Source of the DNA: Rhabdornis inornatus
Lineage: Eukaryota > Chordata > Aves > Passeriformes > Rhabdornithidae
Direction of reading: 5' to 3'
DNA: 64,000 nt
Assembly (NCBI GenBank): GCA_013397075.1
Contig: VWZS01008203.1
Location: 310,001 to 374,000 of the forward strand
How positions within the stretch are numbered: the first letter of the stretch is position 1; every line of letters begins with the position of its first letter. Below the pieces are notes generated by a model. It saw only the letters and a list, made by a program, of their open reading frames with translations. It searched no databases and was not told the DNA's origin. A program made the translations under genes and the position numbers. Below are positions 25,001-37,711 of this stretch, piece by piece.

Positions 25001-28000
25001 ACACTGGAAATATATAAGGAATTAAAGCTTTGAAGATAGATTTTTTATTCATGCAGAAAGGGCCCCAGAAAAAGTACAATTGCAGAAGATGACAAAGAAT
25101 AAAGCTTAGCTCTTAAAAGTGCCACATCTTTCTAAGACTGTTGTTTTCAACTGCAGTTGTGGGCTTTGAATCAATATACAATTTTTGAACTTGCTTTTAG
25201 CTGAAAGCTATTTAAAGATTCTTTTTTTCAATCAGCATCCTGCAAAGGTAGAAGTGTTTACTTGTGTTGCTATATTTTAAGAAGAGAAGCCCAATTCTAA
25301 AAGGTGAGTGAAAGACAAGCCTCGTCTTTTGGCACTTGCACAATAGGTGCTTACACTAAAGTCAGATGATTGACTTTTTAATATTAAAACATGACATAAC
25401 TGTGCTGAGACACACAGACAAAGACATTCTGTAGAGTTTTCAGTACGTCAGTTGGATACTAGCAAAGCTCTACTATTCTTCTTCTTGGAGAATCAAGGCA
25501 CCTTTTTTTTCCAACTAGTTCTTTAATTTTTGTGTACCATGACAAACAAGGTTGAAATTAAACTAACTAATTATTTCTGAAAGCTCTCAAAACTGAGATA
25601 ATTACATTTTAATGCAATTTGCTAACCACTTGATTTTTAATTAAAACTGGATAGATTTTTTTCTTTTTGTATTTTATATCACCAGGTAAGTAAATACAGG
25701 TAAATGAAGCAATGACAACAAAACTAACAAGATACTTCCTTCATTTTAAGTATATGTCATCTTCATGGTATCTTCCTAACTGCTCTCAAGTGTTCTCATT
25801 TGAATCTTTATTTTTTTGTTAGAAGAGAAGCTCTCCTATTCATAATTCAGTTTTGCTGCTTGCTTTCTTTGGTCAAATGAACTGATCAACTGCTGTAAAA
25901 CTCCCATTTTTATAAAGAAACTTTTGTACATAACCATTTTGAGTGATGTTTTAAGACTGTGAAACTTACATGTCATGTTCTAGAGAAAATGCATACGTCA
26001 TGCTCAGCACTTAAATGTGCCATTTCATAGTAGTTTTGCAAAATATGGTAATATTTTCACAGATTTTACTATAATTGTATCATCGTTACTCTGAATATTA
26101 TTACCAGTAAGCTGGCAGCTAGTAAACCATCCTGAAAGAATCATAGAAAAAACCTGTCCTTTATTTCTACTACTGAAAATCAAGCACAACAGTTGACTAG
26201 TATACCCCATCAAAATAGCCAATTATTAAATGCTGTCTTTTATGTTTCGAAAACTTGAAAGTGCTCCAGTGGGACAAAATAATCTGGGTAAAGTGCCATA
26301 ATGTTTTCCTAGTAGACAATGGTAGAAACAGATTTCAGGACTGAAAGATCCTTAGGAAGGAGTCTGAAACTTTGGGCAGGCAAGAATCACACTCTTTTAC
26401 AGTTTTAAAATGTGAACAGATGGTCGTTCTTGGATGTGCCTAGCTTAAGGAGTGCTGTGAAAATAACTTGTACTCTAAATGGGATGCCAGTTAACAGGAA
26501 TGTAAACAGAAAAATCAGTAGGAGGGTAAGGGGTGAGGAAAATACTGTATCTCACCGATACTGCTCCTCACAGAAAACTTGTGCCAGATTTATTTAGTGA
26601 GTTGCCTTTTTCTATTTAGTAACACTTCATTTTACCACGTCAGTAAGTTTGTACTGCCATTATGCTATCAAATATCATATTAGTGCTCTACTGAAGCACT
26701 TAAAGTATAGCACTACTGCAGGATGCACGGCTTTCTGGTGATGAGTTATATTAAGCAGCCTTACAAGCCTCTGTGATAGCATTTTTCTTTGCACTTTGAA
26801 CATAAAACTAAGGAGATTTGATGCATTGTGTCTTGTTATGTCTGATTCTGTCAGCATATGGCTTTGTGTGGCTCAAAGTGATGTGATGTGATCTGTAATG
26901 CATCAAAGAGACTAAGTTTCTTCAGTATTCTGAATAATGACAGAAACTTTTGCTACAAAACTAATGTCATGTAGTGTTACATATGCAACAGGATAGGATT
27001 TGTAGAAGAATTATAGTGCTTAGTTATGGGCAGAATGAAATTGATACAGGGGAAGGGGGTGAAATCTTTTTCTTAGACATAGAGCAACTTGAAAGGAAAT
27101 CATAAGATAATGAACATCTAGCATGTTTGGATATGAGAGATGATACTTCTAAAAGAACTTTGTTGAGAATTTACAAGTCAACAACAAAAGAAAGATTACA
27201 AATAAGTTTTGGATTTTTCGCTTGAAAACCTACAGGCTTGTAAGCCAAATAAAAGGAGAGTAGGTATTTGTGAACAAGAGAAATAATCCTCTGTGTGTGT
27301 GTGAGAAAGAAAAATGTGGGGAGAGGGAGGGGAGCGGGGAGACAGTAAGAAGTGCAATTGGATGGATAGTGGGAAAACATCTACAATTTCAAGTTTTCTT
27401 GAGTAAGAACCATGCATCCCAGATCTTTAAGGTATCTGCTAAAGGTAGGTACTAGAAGGTATGTGAAATTTTTTGAGGTAACTAATTGATAAATATTTAG
27501 CCTTCCCAAAACAATTTAATATGCCTGAATTAGAGGATATCTCCTAGACTTATAATTTCCCTTTTTCTGTTCCCCATCTTCTAAATAAACATAATAATAT
27601 CTTACTACCTCATGAGCTGTTATGAAATGAACATTTGAAAGAAACAAAATTATGTCAGAAATTAAAGCCATATGGATAACAAGATATGTCCATCATGCGA
27701 ATATTTTTGAAACATCAAAAGGCAGCAGCTTTGTAAATCTTAGGCACAAATTAGAAGGCTTTTTTGGAAATCTTTTCTATAAAAAGGCACCTTATTGCAG
27801 AAAAATATTGAGAGCTGATGATAGCTGCTACCAAGAAAATCTTTGATCCAAAATCCATTATAGTCTTCATTAATGTCATCAGGTATTCTAGACACTGTGT
27901 TTCAGGCATGGTGTAAGTATTTGTTAAAACAGAGAAGGAGCCAGCTAGGATTTTGGACATATGGCAGACTGTAGAAGGATATGCCTGTAGAAAAGGACAC

Positions 28001-31000
28001 ATGGTAGGAGAGGAAAACAAGTCTAGGGAAGGAGTCATGATTATGTCCTGAGAGAAGGCATTAAATGGGACGTTTAAAATACAGAATTGAAATGTGATTA
28101 AGTAAATCTGTGATCTTTTTGCTTCTGCTAAACAGAAGACCCCACTGTATATTTTTGTCATATGTAAAGCCAGTAGTAAACTTGACATAAAGTACTGATT
28201 TCTCCTAATAGCAGCAATCCTTCTTGAAAAAAGACACATATCTTTGTCAACTCCTTAGGTCCACAAATGTAAGAATATTTTATTACACTACATAGTTTCA
28301 ATTTTATATGCCAGAAATCAACAAATAAGTTCTAATTTTAAAAAGTAATGGGCGTTATCTTCCTTCAAGCCTGAGAAGGGAAATTTTAGTATTTGATTGT
28401 GAATCAAGTATACATGCATTCATACATTTTGAAAAATCTTTGGTTATCTCTAGTTGCTTGTCCTTGTGAAGAAGAGAGCTGCATTAACAAGGTCTTAATT
28501 TTTCCACGCTAGGCAAGATCTTTTTTCCATAATTGCTAATGGGTTAGAAAGCAATACATGACAGCATACAAGGTAGAAATATTTAAAATATTTTCTTACA
28601 AAATACATTTTGCATCTGTACTACAGCAATCAGAGTTTTAAATAGAAGATGTGACACACAGTTTTATGAGTGATATATCAGTAGAGGATGAAATTTACAA
28701 TTCTTGTTTCCAGACAGAGAATTTTATATGGCCTTCCCTATACTGGTGGTGAAAAGTTAGCTAGATGTCTTCCAACTTTTGTGCTTCTCTCTGCAGGAAT
28801 AAGATGAAATGAAATTCCAACCATGATATGGCAATTCTACAATATTTTTTTTAGCTGGTCTTACTGGTACTTTCTGTGTTGCTTGAAAGCGGTATTGAAA
28901 CATGGTATCAACAGGCTCTGCTGAGCCCTGCTTTCAGCTGTGGCTTAGTTTTGTCACCATTCATGTTGAAATCATCTGTCCTGTGTCAGTTTATTGCAGA
29001 ATCACACCTACTACTATATATGACTCCTAGAAAAATAAAGAAGTGTGTATAGCTTCAGCTATAATCAGACAGTAGAAAATATTATTCCTTTTCCATTTTA
29101 TGCTGTCACTGTAATGGGTGTGGTGTAAGTACCTGGAACCAGAAAATAATCAATGAGAGTACTGAAACAAAAACAGGCTATCTTTTCTGATACATAAAAA
29201 AATATCCTGGTATATCTTAGTGCCACTGTTGGAAAATAAAATCAAGATCTAATATATTTTTCTTAGATGGGTGGCATAATTTGTTTGCTCTGAAAGTAGT
29301 ATCATTCATGACAAAAGAGAAATAAAGGAAAAAGCTAGACATAAAACCAAAGAAAAATGTGATCTCTGGGTGAGACATAAGATGTAATGATACCAGAATC
29401 CATGTGTTTCTTTCCTTGATCTTCTATACCACAAAACCTGACTATAATACAGAATTCCAAGTAATGTTCCATCACTTAACAGTGTTACAGAAAACAGGAT
29501 TGCAAAAGTTCAGTGAGAAAGTAAAAATTCAGTGAGAAAGTAAAAGTTATAAAAATGAGCCTAGTCAGACAAATAAGAACATTAATGCTGCCTTTCACAA
29601 TGACAACAGCTTCTTGATATTTTAGCGGGAATTTTTTACGATACAAAGGAAGTAAAATGGTGATGTATATTCTACTAATCAGGAACAATATAGTTGACTG
29701 TTGACACTTGATTATCAGCTGTATATGCAACATACATCAATTTTTATTTTTGTTTTGATATTTGGGCCTACATTTTCTATAGTTTAAATTTAGTGAACTA
29801 TTTTAGGGCCTGATATAGAACTGAACCTTGGGAAAAGAAATATAATGAAATATAGAGCTTATCTTCAGGATGTATGTAATCATTTTCTCAGCCCTTCACA
29901 TAAGAAGCATGTCCACTATTTCTACTCGTTATTTCAGTCTTGTAAAGGCTTTTGAGTGTCAGGTTGATTCATTAGCCTTTGTTGTAATGTTTTTCTATTT
30001 CATGCTTCTCTAGGTCACTCCTATTCTGATCACCTCCCATGTCATTGCTTATAATGGAAGCTATTCTGAAAATATGTTGTTCTAAAATAATTTTCAACTG
30101 ACATTTTAAAAGCATGCCTTAAATGTGTCCAGTGGGATACTCAATATCTTTTCAATATAATTAATAACAGCTGACAGATTCATACAATGCCTCTTTGTGA
30201 TTTGGGTAGGAATGAATAAGGAATTCACAGAATCATAAATTATAAAAGGAGAAAAATGGGAAACCAATACAAATATGACTATGTTACAGGTACGCTTGTT
30301 TTAAATTTCCATCTCTTTTTGCAGTCTAGAGTATATGACTAATTAACTCTTTCAATTCTTCCTTTTATTACCTTCTTTACAGTGCTTTGCTCTGTAATAT
30401 AATTAATTTTTGTTCTTTATTCCAGTTGCAACAAACTACTCAACACTTCTGAAGGCAACAGAAATGTCAAGACTAATGTTGACATAAGAAAAAGCAGAAA
30501 TGAACCTTTGGATTAACAGAAAATACACATTTTACTTGTATTTCCCTCTCCTGTTAAGAGGGCTAGATATTCCTATCAAAGGCACTTACTATTCTGGTCA
30601 TCGTATACGTAAAAAAAGTCAAGACAACATTTCATTAACAAGTATAGTATTGAGCTGAAGTCAATTAAGAAGCAGCAGCAGGTATATGTTTTCCCACAGT
30701 AGTGAGGAATACAGAAAATACATTCCCTCATCAGGTTTTTTCTCTAATGTGTCATGTTGATTTTTCACAAACATCATTATATTACTTACAGCCACATTCA
30801 GCAGTGTGGTCTCAGAGTTGTTTTATATGCACTTCATTTATGTTTGCCATGATTTTTATCTAAGGACATTCCTAAGAACATTTTTATAAACTGTACAGGT
30901 CATTATTCATCGTTGTTATATGGATGGTTTGCTAGTTACTTGGCAGCCTGCATGTGATTTATTAGATGAGTGCTTTGATGTCTAGAGCACCAGTTTTTCA

Positions 31001-31836
31001 AACTTGTCTGAAGTGGAACCAATCTTGAGGCTATGATATATATTGATTTGATTATTGTTTTCTAAATATGTTCTTGCTTAATAGAGAACAGAATGCCCCT
31101 CATGCAGTGTAACTACTTGTGGGAAAGGGGTTTTGCTAGTCACCAAATAGGACACATAAATCAGTATTATTGAATACAAAATCTATGGCTTGATTTCAAA
31201 AAAATAGGCCTAAGTCTTTCCTTTCGAGCTGAGTGTTTGGAGACTGAATGAACTTGTATTTATTTAAATTTTTATATTATTTTTCAGTTCTCAAAATTCT
31301 TATTTTTACATATTTATATTGCATTCTTCCTCTTATGCAACAGTAAATGAATTACATACATGGAGCTTTCTCTGATAAAAGGACATTTATTAACGAGATA
31401 TGTATTATGTGCTATTGTTGTTATAGGGCACATTTTAAGTGAATTGAAGTACAGGCAACCCTTTGCTTATTTTTTTTTCCTTTATTTCCATGTCTACATA
31501 ATCTTCATGCTAAAAAAAATGATAATAAGCTGATTACCACATGTCAATACAAGAGAATGTCCTCTCTCATGGACTTAAATACTGGGTTTTGTTCTTTCTT
31601 TACCTACCTCCCTTTTTTGATCCTTCTCTTTGTGTTTCTCCTTCAATCATAGGGCACATCACTTCTCAAACTTTTGGAAACACAGATCCAGTTCTGCATG
31701 GATTTTAGTTTGTCTTTAATGAAAAAATGTTCTCACTGCTAAACGTTTTTACAGGAGGTTGCTTTTCTAAATTTTTTTTTTTTCTTTAAATGGAAGCCTT
31801 CTATTAATTTACTGGTGATGTTGTTTTGGTTGTGGT
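25001..31836. other. AT-rich unique sequence, no gene recognised
   Basis: About 6.8 kb. The longest open frame is a 162-codon minus-strand frame at 27751-28239 with no recognisable domain. A 19-bp tandem duplication lies at 29509-29546 (unit begins TTCAGTGAGAAAGTAAAA). Short TG runs occur near 27290. No repeat family is clear. Confidence 0.5.
29509..29546. repeat. 19-bp tandem duplication
   Basis: Two copies of TTCAGTGAGAAAGTAAAA plus one base stand head to tail (29509-29527 and 29528-29546), differing only at the last base. This looks like replication slippage or end-joining duplication in otherwise unique sequence. Confidence 0.9.
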
Positions 31837-32026
31837 TTTGTTTTTTGTTTTTTGGTTTTTTTTTTTGTTTGGGTTTTTTTTTTTTTTTTTTGGACAGGTT
31901 TTTTTTTCTGGGTTTTTTTTGTTTTGTTTTGTTTTGTTTTGTTTTGTTTTGTTTTGTTTTGTTTTGTTTTGTTTTGTTTTGTTTTGTTTTGTTTTGTTTT
32001 GTTTTGTTTTGTTTTGTTTTGTTTTG

Positions 32027-32057
<31 letters not shown>

Positions 32058-32092
32058 GTTTTTTGGTTTTTTTTTTTGTTTGGGTTTTTTTT
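31837..32092. repeat. (GTTTT)n pentanucleotide microsatellite with duplicated flanks
   Basis: From 31921 to 32055 the sequence is GTTTT repeated perfectly about 27 times. On both sides stands the same T/G block: G, T6, G, T6, GG, T11, G, TTT, GGG and then T (31840-31873 plus trailing T, and 32051-32084 plus trailing T), identical over about 41 bp and 211 bp apart. Between the left block and the array is a short different piece with GGACAGG. Long frames on both strands (up to 145 codons, repeating KTKQN on minus or FCFVL on plus) are translations of the array and not genes. The perfect array implies recent expansion. Confidence 0.95.
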
Positions 32093-33664
32093 AGCTTTGG
32101 ATTTAGACTTTTCCCCAAGAATCTTGGAATATTCTCTAGTAGGTGGTCTTAATAACATACCAAAATACTTTTCCATGTAGTCTTGTACAATGCAGTAACA
32201 TTACAATTGTTTAATTGATTCACTGGTTATACTTTCATTGCATTTAAATTCATAAATAACTTTCTTTGCTTTGTTGTTTGGTTGGTACCTAAAAGAAGAC
32301 TTCTTTTGCTCAAAGGTAGGGTAAGTCACATTATACTGTTTATTTCTCAGCCTTCAGAACAAAAATCTACCTTGAAAATTTTGCAAACATCAGTTTTCCT
32401 TTGTTCATAAAATTTTGGTACTTTTGATTTTCTTCCATTTTCTCATTGTTGTTCTTTCTGGGTAGAAAATATTTTCCCTAGGTCATATCAACTTTTCTCC
32501 ATCTAAGCAAAAATGTTTTGGCCGCTGCACTGTTGCAGATTTGTCCTCTGAAAATTAGATCCACTGCTTTATTTTTTAGAAAACCATCTCAGAAAATTCA
32601 TTTGTGACATGAATAGTGAAAATGTGTTAATATTTTCTGAAATCTAATCAAATCCAGTTGAAGGAAGGATCAATTCACTACTGCATTTTTGTGCTTCTCT
32701 TGTTGAATCAGGAGGTGATCTCAGAGCATAGTGTGATCTTTAGCTCTGTATCTCCTCTTTATCATCTCTATCTCCTAGATTTATCAATATTGAGCTTTGC
32801 TTCGATATTGTCACAAATTCTGATTTTCCAAACTAGTCCTTTATGCTTACTTCCCATCTTGGGGTTTTCAAGAATATGTAATTGTATAGATGACCTTCTT
32901 AAGCAGTTCTGTAATAGTCTGTGATTAGCTCTTTAGTTAAATTTCTACTTAGAGTTGCATGAGTGTTTTTTCTCAGTTCTACAGAATAAGTTAGTAGCTA
33001 GGGGGGTTGTTTGTTTTTTCTTGAAAAGCAGATGCTTTTAATATCAGAAAATACAATGTGTTGTTTCATTTTATATTTCTTTGAATCTTATATCTGAAGC
33101 ATCACTGTGTAGCACTAGCGCTTTGACTTTTGTAGTGGTAAAAGTGCTTAATTTTATAATTTTGAGTTTTAACCTTTGCTGGATCTCTTCCTACACTAAT
33201 TACTTATACTGAGAGCCATCCCAAGGACTTACAGCTTGTGGGAAGTGGGTACAAGTTCTGAAAAGTGACAGTCAATATGCAGCACATGGTAATGCAAAAC
33301 CTTCAGAAAAAAGAGAGAGGTGTGAAATTATTGATATGAACCTGAATTGTCATGTCTCTCACACCTGCAAGGCATTATCAAGACTTGGGGAGTACTTTGA
33401 GAAGGACACTGAAATTAACAGGAAGCAGTGCTCCAAGGAGTTTGACGTCTAATTCCAAAGTATTTGGAAAAGTGATAGAAAATGATAGATATGCTCCTTC
33501 AACCAGTGCCATCAGAGTTCTTTGAGGTGGAAAGTTGGCAAAACTCATATGAAACAGTAGTTATGGCTTGCACTGAGATACCATGTAGATCTACAGCTTA
33601 TTAGGATGCAAAAAGGGAAGTATGCTGAACTTTCTGGTTTTGGTTTATTTTAGACAGGATTTTT
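32093..33664. other. AT-rich unique sequence, no gene recognised
   Basis: Nothing beyond short chance frames (88 codons at 32658-32924) is visible. No transposon signature is recognised. Confidence 0.5.
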
Positions 33665-33730
33665 TCCAACTTTTGTTCTAATACAACAAAACAAACCAGC
33701 TTTGTTTTGTTTTATTAGAACAGCTTTGGA
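33665..33730. repeat. Long inverted repeat (hairpin), 21-bp core arms, 5-base loop
   Basis: The core left arm 33675-33695 (GTTCTAATACAACAAAACAAA) pairs with 33701-33721 with one mismatch in 21, around the loop CCAGC. Weaker pairing extends outwards (TCCAAC at 33665 with GTTTGGA-like bases near 33725-33730), giving a total of about 66 nt. The size resembles a pre-miRNA or the tip of a small MITE, but the stem is very A/T-rich and no terminal inverted repeat or target duplication is evident. A template-switch mutation during replication would also explain it. It stands about 110 bp upstream of a CR1 insertion. Confidence 0.85.
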
Positions 33731-33837
33731 ATCCATAAAACAATACTAGGTTCTTCAGTATTATTTTGGTTCTGGGTGGTTTGTTTTGTTGTTTTTTTTT
33801 TCTTTCTCAGAGTGCTGATAATGGGTCATAATCAAGA

Positions 33838-34209
33838 TTTTATTGCTCTTTATGGCTACCTAAAGGAGGCTGTAATGAGGTGGAAGTTCGTGTCTTCTCC
33901 CAAGTAGCAAGTAACAGGACAATGGGAAATGCCCTCAAGTTACACCAAGGGAGATTCAGGTTGGATATAAAGAAAACTTCGCTAGGAACTGTAGTCAAAC
34001 ATTGGAACAATTGCCCAGGGAAGGGACAGAGTTACCACCCCTGGAGGTAACCACTGAGTTACCATCTCCATACCTGGAGGTAAATAAAAGATATATGGAT
34101 GTGGTGGTTAGGACCAGGGTTTAGTAGTGAATAAAGCAGTGCTGGGTTAACAATTCGACTCAATAATTTAGAGGTCTTTTCCAACCTAAAGGATTACATG
34201 ATTTTATGC
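33838..34209 (+). mobile_element. CR1 LINE 3' end fragment with internal duplication
   Basis: CR1 wording starts near ATTGCTCTTTATGGCTACCT and continues with GGAGGCTGTAATGAGGTGGA, GTCTTCTCCCAAGTAGCAAG, CAAGTTACACCAAGGGAGAT, CATTGGAACAATTGCCCAGG, CTGGAGGTAAATAAAAGATA, TGCTGGGTTAACAATTCGAC and GAGGTCTTTTCCAACCTAAA. It ends in a worn octamer (GATTACATGATTTTATG). This is the last ~370 bp: the end of the reverse transcriptase ORF plus 3' UTR. The GAGTTACCA...CCTGGAGGTAA phrase occurs twice (34029-34050 and 34056-34083), a small tandem duplication inside this copy. Confidence 0.92.
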
Positions 34210-37200
34210 TCTAATAAGAGTTTATCTCTTTTTTTTTTATCATCTTATATCTGAAGTCAAATATCAGATTTGTTATCATGGAGAGGTGAGACACATGACA
34301 GAAAACTTTCCTAGAGCCTTACCTACAACACGGGAGGACCCTCTCAAACAAAACACTTTCACTGCCTCTCCTCTTCCCCTCACAAAGGAGTGTCCATGTC
34401 ATCTTCCCCACGAGCTAGAAATATGCCAGTATGTAGCATCATGAAAGATATGGATTTTGGATTTACCTACCACTCCTGTTGTACCACTGTAAAAAATAGA
34501 TATAATGTCACAGAGCAGCTCTATTGCCACTTTGCTGCAATGCTTTTTATATTCCATGTATACTTTGCCTACTTTGAATGCTCAGCTGGGACTGAACCCT
34601 TTTCCTTTGGAGGATGGCTATCTAGGGAAAACTATAACATTAAGGTTTTCAGAAAAGCTTCTAGATGTAAAAGAGCACACAAGTTCAGCTTGATAATGCT
34701 CCTCCAGAGGACTCCAAAATAAAGTACTCTTAGGCTAAAGTGGGAGCCAAATCATTTAAGAAAAATGAGTCCACAGGCTCATTTTACATACCAACAAGAG
34801 AAAAAGCCACATAATTTAGAGTCCCTCATCAGATGAGGACATGGTGGAATAAGTATTTCTAAAAATCAGAGGGCATTAAACAGAGGGCTTTGTTTTGTGG
34901 TAAAGTCAAATAAGCGTGCAGTATGGAGATATGGAGGGGTTCCAAGTCTGTCAAAGTACTGTTGCAAGAAACTAGGACTGAGCCAATTTTATCCAACCCT
35001 GGCATGTATGTTCTACACATGTCCTAAAAGGATGGAAAAAAAAAAGACGGAAATAAAACATTAGTTTTTACTTTTTTTTTTCTCTTGCTCAAAAGTCAGG
35101 TTTTCTCAGAAAGAAAGGCACTTCATGCATGCCAATGTACATACAAACATAATACTCTTTCAGACAGACAGAAATCACGGCTAAAGTGTGACATAAGAAC
35201 AAGCTATTACAAAAGTACAGGGTCTGGCAACGGCCTTTTGAAAAAAGACGGATTTAATTATATGCTTGTGCACATTGTGAAAGCAGAGTCTTGATGTGTA
35301 GGTCAAAGAACAGCACTTAAATGTTGGGACACATCTCTGAATTAAAACCACCTCACTTTTCTCAGCATCCATTGTGGCTCTGTTTTCCTCATGATAACTC
35401 TAATGTTTCAGGTATTTGGATTGAACCATCTGGGAATACAGGCCATGCATGAATGCACATAAAAGCAGTCTCTAAAATAAAGGTTACTGCTTTTCCAAAT
35501 ATTTTCTGGGTGTTTTTTTTTTTTTTTTCAAATGTAACATGGTTTTTCCAGGTAAAGGATACTTAGAATTTATGTGGAAAGTGCAGGAGGAAATGGAGGG
35601 TGAGTTAAATAGTTGTATATCAGCTCCTTAAAAAGAGAAGAACTTGTTTCAGTTATCCTTCTCCCTAAAGCAGCTTCATGCTTTTAGCAAAAACTTCTTG
35701 TGGTGGATTACAGGCTGATGTAAATAGGCATATCTTTCTTGACTTCCATATTTTTCCCCAGTTATACTTTTACTTGAATTTCTTTTTTCATTCTTTTAAA
35801 GTGCTATTGCCCCTATACAGGACCAAAAATATTTCCTCAAGGAAAGAATATGACATGATGAACAATCTTCCACATATTAACTACCCTACATTATTGTCTT
35901 GTGTGATAGTCTTGGGGACAAGCCATCTGTGCTTTACAATTATTCTGGCAACATTAATAAAATGTTCACACAGTGTTCTTGCTTACTGAAGACACAAAAC
36001 TACTATTGCTTGTTAGGTCTTTTGTTTAAAACATTCCACAATATACTCTCCAGTTGCAACTATAAAGTTGGCCTTTTCTACACAGGGTGTTATATAAGAT
36101 TATCAATTTTTCTGCATGCACTTTTCTTGGAAGGGGAGATTTCTATTGTAGTTGTGTATAATGGTTACCAAATTTTGCCTTTCATAATTGTTTTTATGTA
36201 TTTTCATAAAGACTGGGTCTGCTGCCTTTAAATTTAATTGATTTACCTTAAACTAAAGATTTCTGAGAAGATTGTTAGTGGAATAAGGAACAATGAGATG
36301 TGAAATCAGAAGGCAGGAGCTGACTGAAATATTCATAGAAGATTTAAGCTTTATTCTCTCTATATTCCTTCTTTTCTTTTTCTACAAGTAGGATGCATTG
36401 TTCTATTAATCTTGTCTAATGAATATACACAGTTAAGTAATGGCATCTACTAAGATGTGAATAGAAACTCCCATCCCATTTAACTTCTACTCTTATTCTT
36501 CGGCTTGACTTTTGCTAGTAATCTGGCCAGGGTATGTAGATATTTCTTCTCTTTGATAAAATTTTTTCTGTGAAGACCCAATTAAGAAAATGTTTGGGAA
36601 TATAATATACCTGTGGAAAGTCGGGAAAAGAAACTCTTCAAGCAAAACCAATACCTAGATTAAATTAAATGATGAGCATTAGATTAACAAAGAGTCTTTG
36701 TAAACAAGTAAATTGCTAATAATATTGATTGTTTCAAAGGTTGCATTTTCCACAGCATGAATTGGGGTAAAAGAGACAGCTATTTATCCAGTGCTCATTT
36801 TTTAAAGCATCTATGAAAGCCTCTCTTTAATCAAATAGAAACTGAAATAGGTCTAAGGGCATATAACATATGATGCAATGCCATGCTCCACACAGGGCTG
36901 GTGCTCTTGGTGGAATCAGACCAATACCAAACCAGGAACCCACAATGCTGTTTGAGGAGTATATTAGAAGTAAATAGGAATATGATTTGATCTTAGTCTT
37001 CCAGAAACATATTTTAGGACAGCATGAATCGTCCTTTGAAATTGACCTCTCTCTCAAGCTTCTTTACAAAAAGACTGTAGAAAAATAAAAAAAAAGTCAA
37101 CAGTTTAACCTGGACAAGAGGATACTAGATTTAATAAAATTACTGTATCTTAATGTATACTACAAAAATTTTAAAGTAATGTTAAGGCAAGGTATTTATA

Positions 37201-37571
37201 GGCTTCCATGAAGAGCTCAAAACTCAGTCTCAGGATTTGGGATGAGATTTTGCATGTACGTGATTGATCTAAGAAGAGTGTCATTGAAAGTCAATAGGAT
37301 GTGTAAATCTTGTTTAGATTGCAGTTTTTGAGTCCAGTTTTTATTCATATATTCCATATGCACTATTTAGAAATACAGACTGACATGTGGGGAGGAGAAT
37401 AACAAGTTTATTCTGCTAATCGTGGAGGCAAAGAGAATTTTTTGAGTTAATTCAAACCTAAATTTCATTTTTGTCATACTTTAGCAAACACACCTGAATG
37501 CTCGTCAGAGCACTTTGATTTATGTGAACGCCTCACAATGAATGTAAAATATGGTTTGTTATTATTTCCAG
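34210..37571. other. AT-rich unique sequence, no gene recognised
   Basis: Open frames of about 110 codons (34390-34722; 35899-36231) show no domain, no signal of conservation and no splice context I would trust. A 16-base T run lies at 35513-35528. No transposon is identified. Confidence 0.5.
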
Positions 37572-37711
37572 ATCACAGAATATTCTGATATGGAGGGGAC
37601 CCAGAGAGATAATCAAGTCCAACTCTTCAAGTTAATGGTGTGTGAATGGGTTGAACCCACACCTTTGGCATTATCAGCATCATGCTTTAATCAACTGAGC
37701 TAATCTTAGGG
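37572..37711 (-). mobile_element. TguSINE1-like SINE: tRNA-Ile head, CR1-like tail
   Basis: The minus strand begins near 37711 with a tRNA-Ile-like head. A-box TAGCTCAGTTGA is at 37691-37702, followed by an arm reading GCATGATGCTGATAATGCCA, where a functional tRNA-Ile(AAU) has GTGCTAATAACGCC. B-box GGGTTCAACCC is at 37648-37658. The anticodon triplet would read GAT after one change. After a short linker, the tail AGAGTTGGACTTGATTATCT and TGGGTCCCCTCCATATCAGA, ending AATATTCTGTGATC, is a CR1-type 3' end, the part that LINE machinery recognises. A tRNA-Ile head with a CR1-X-like tail is the published design of zebra finch TguSINE1. The copy is nearly complete (about 140 bp) but diverged. It is a SINE and not a working tRNA gene: the tRNA 3' half is degenerate and runs straight into the CR1 tail. 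Confidence 0.88.

Noticed and set aside
27751..28239. Open frame of 162 codons on the minus strand
   Set aside because: No recognisable domain, composition typical of AT-rich non-coding DNA, and no splice or promoter context. At this base composition, a frame of this length is only mildly unusual over six frames of 64 kb.
30220..30260. Possible CR1 terminal phrase TTCACAGAATCATAAA
   Set aside because: Too short, with no continuing similarity.
31739..32176. Repetitive frames of 145, 121, 108 and 104 codons (KTKQN or FCFVL repeats)
   Set aside because: Translations of the (GTTTT)n array and its T/G flanks, not proteins.
37640..37711. tRNA-Ile gene
   Set aside because: The anticodon triplet and 3' half are degenerate and the sequence continues without a break into a CR1 tail, so it is the head of a SINE.
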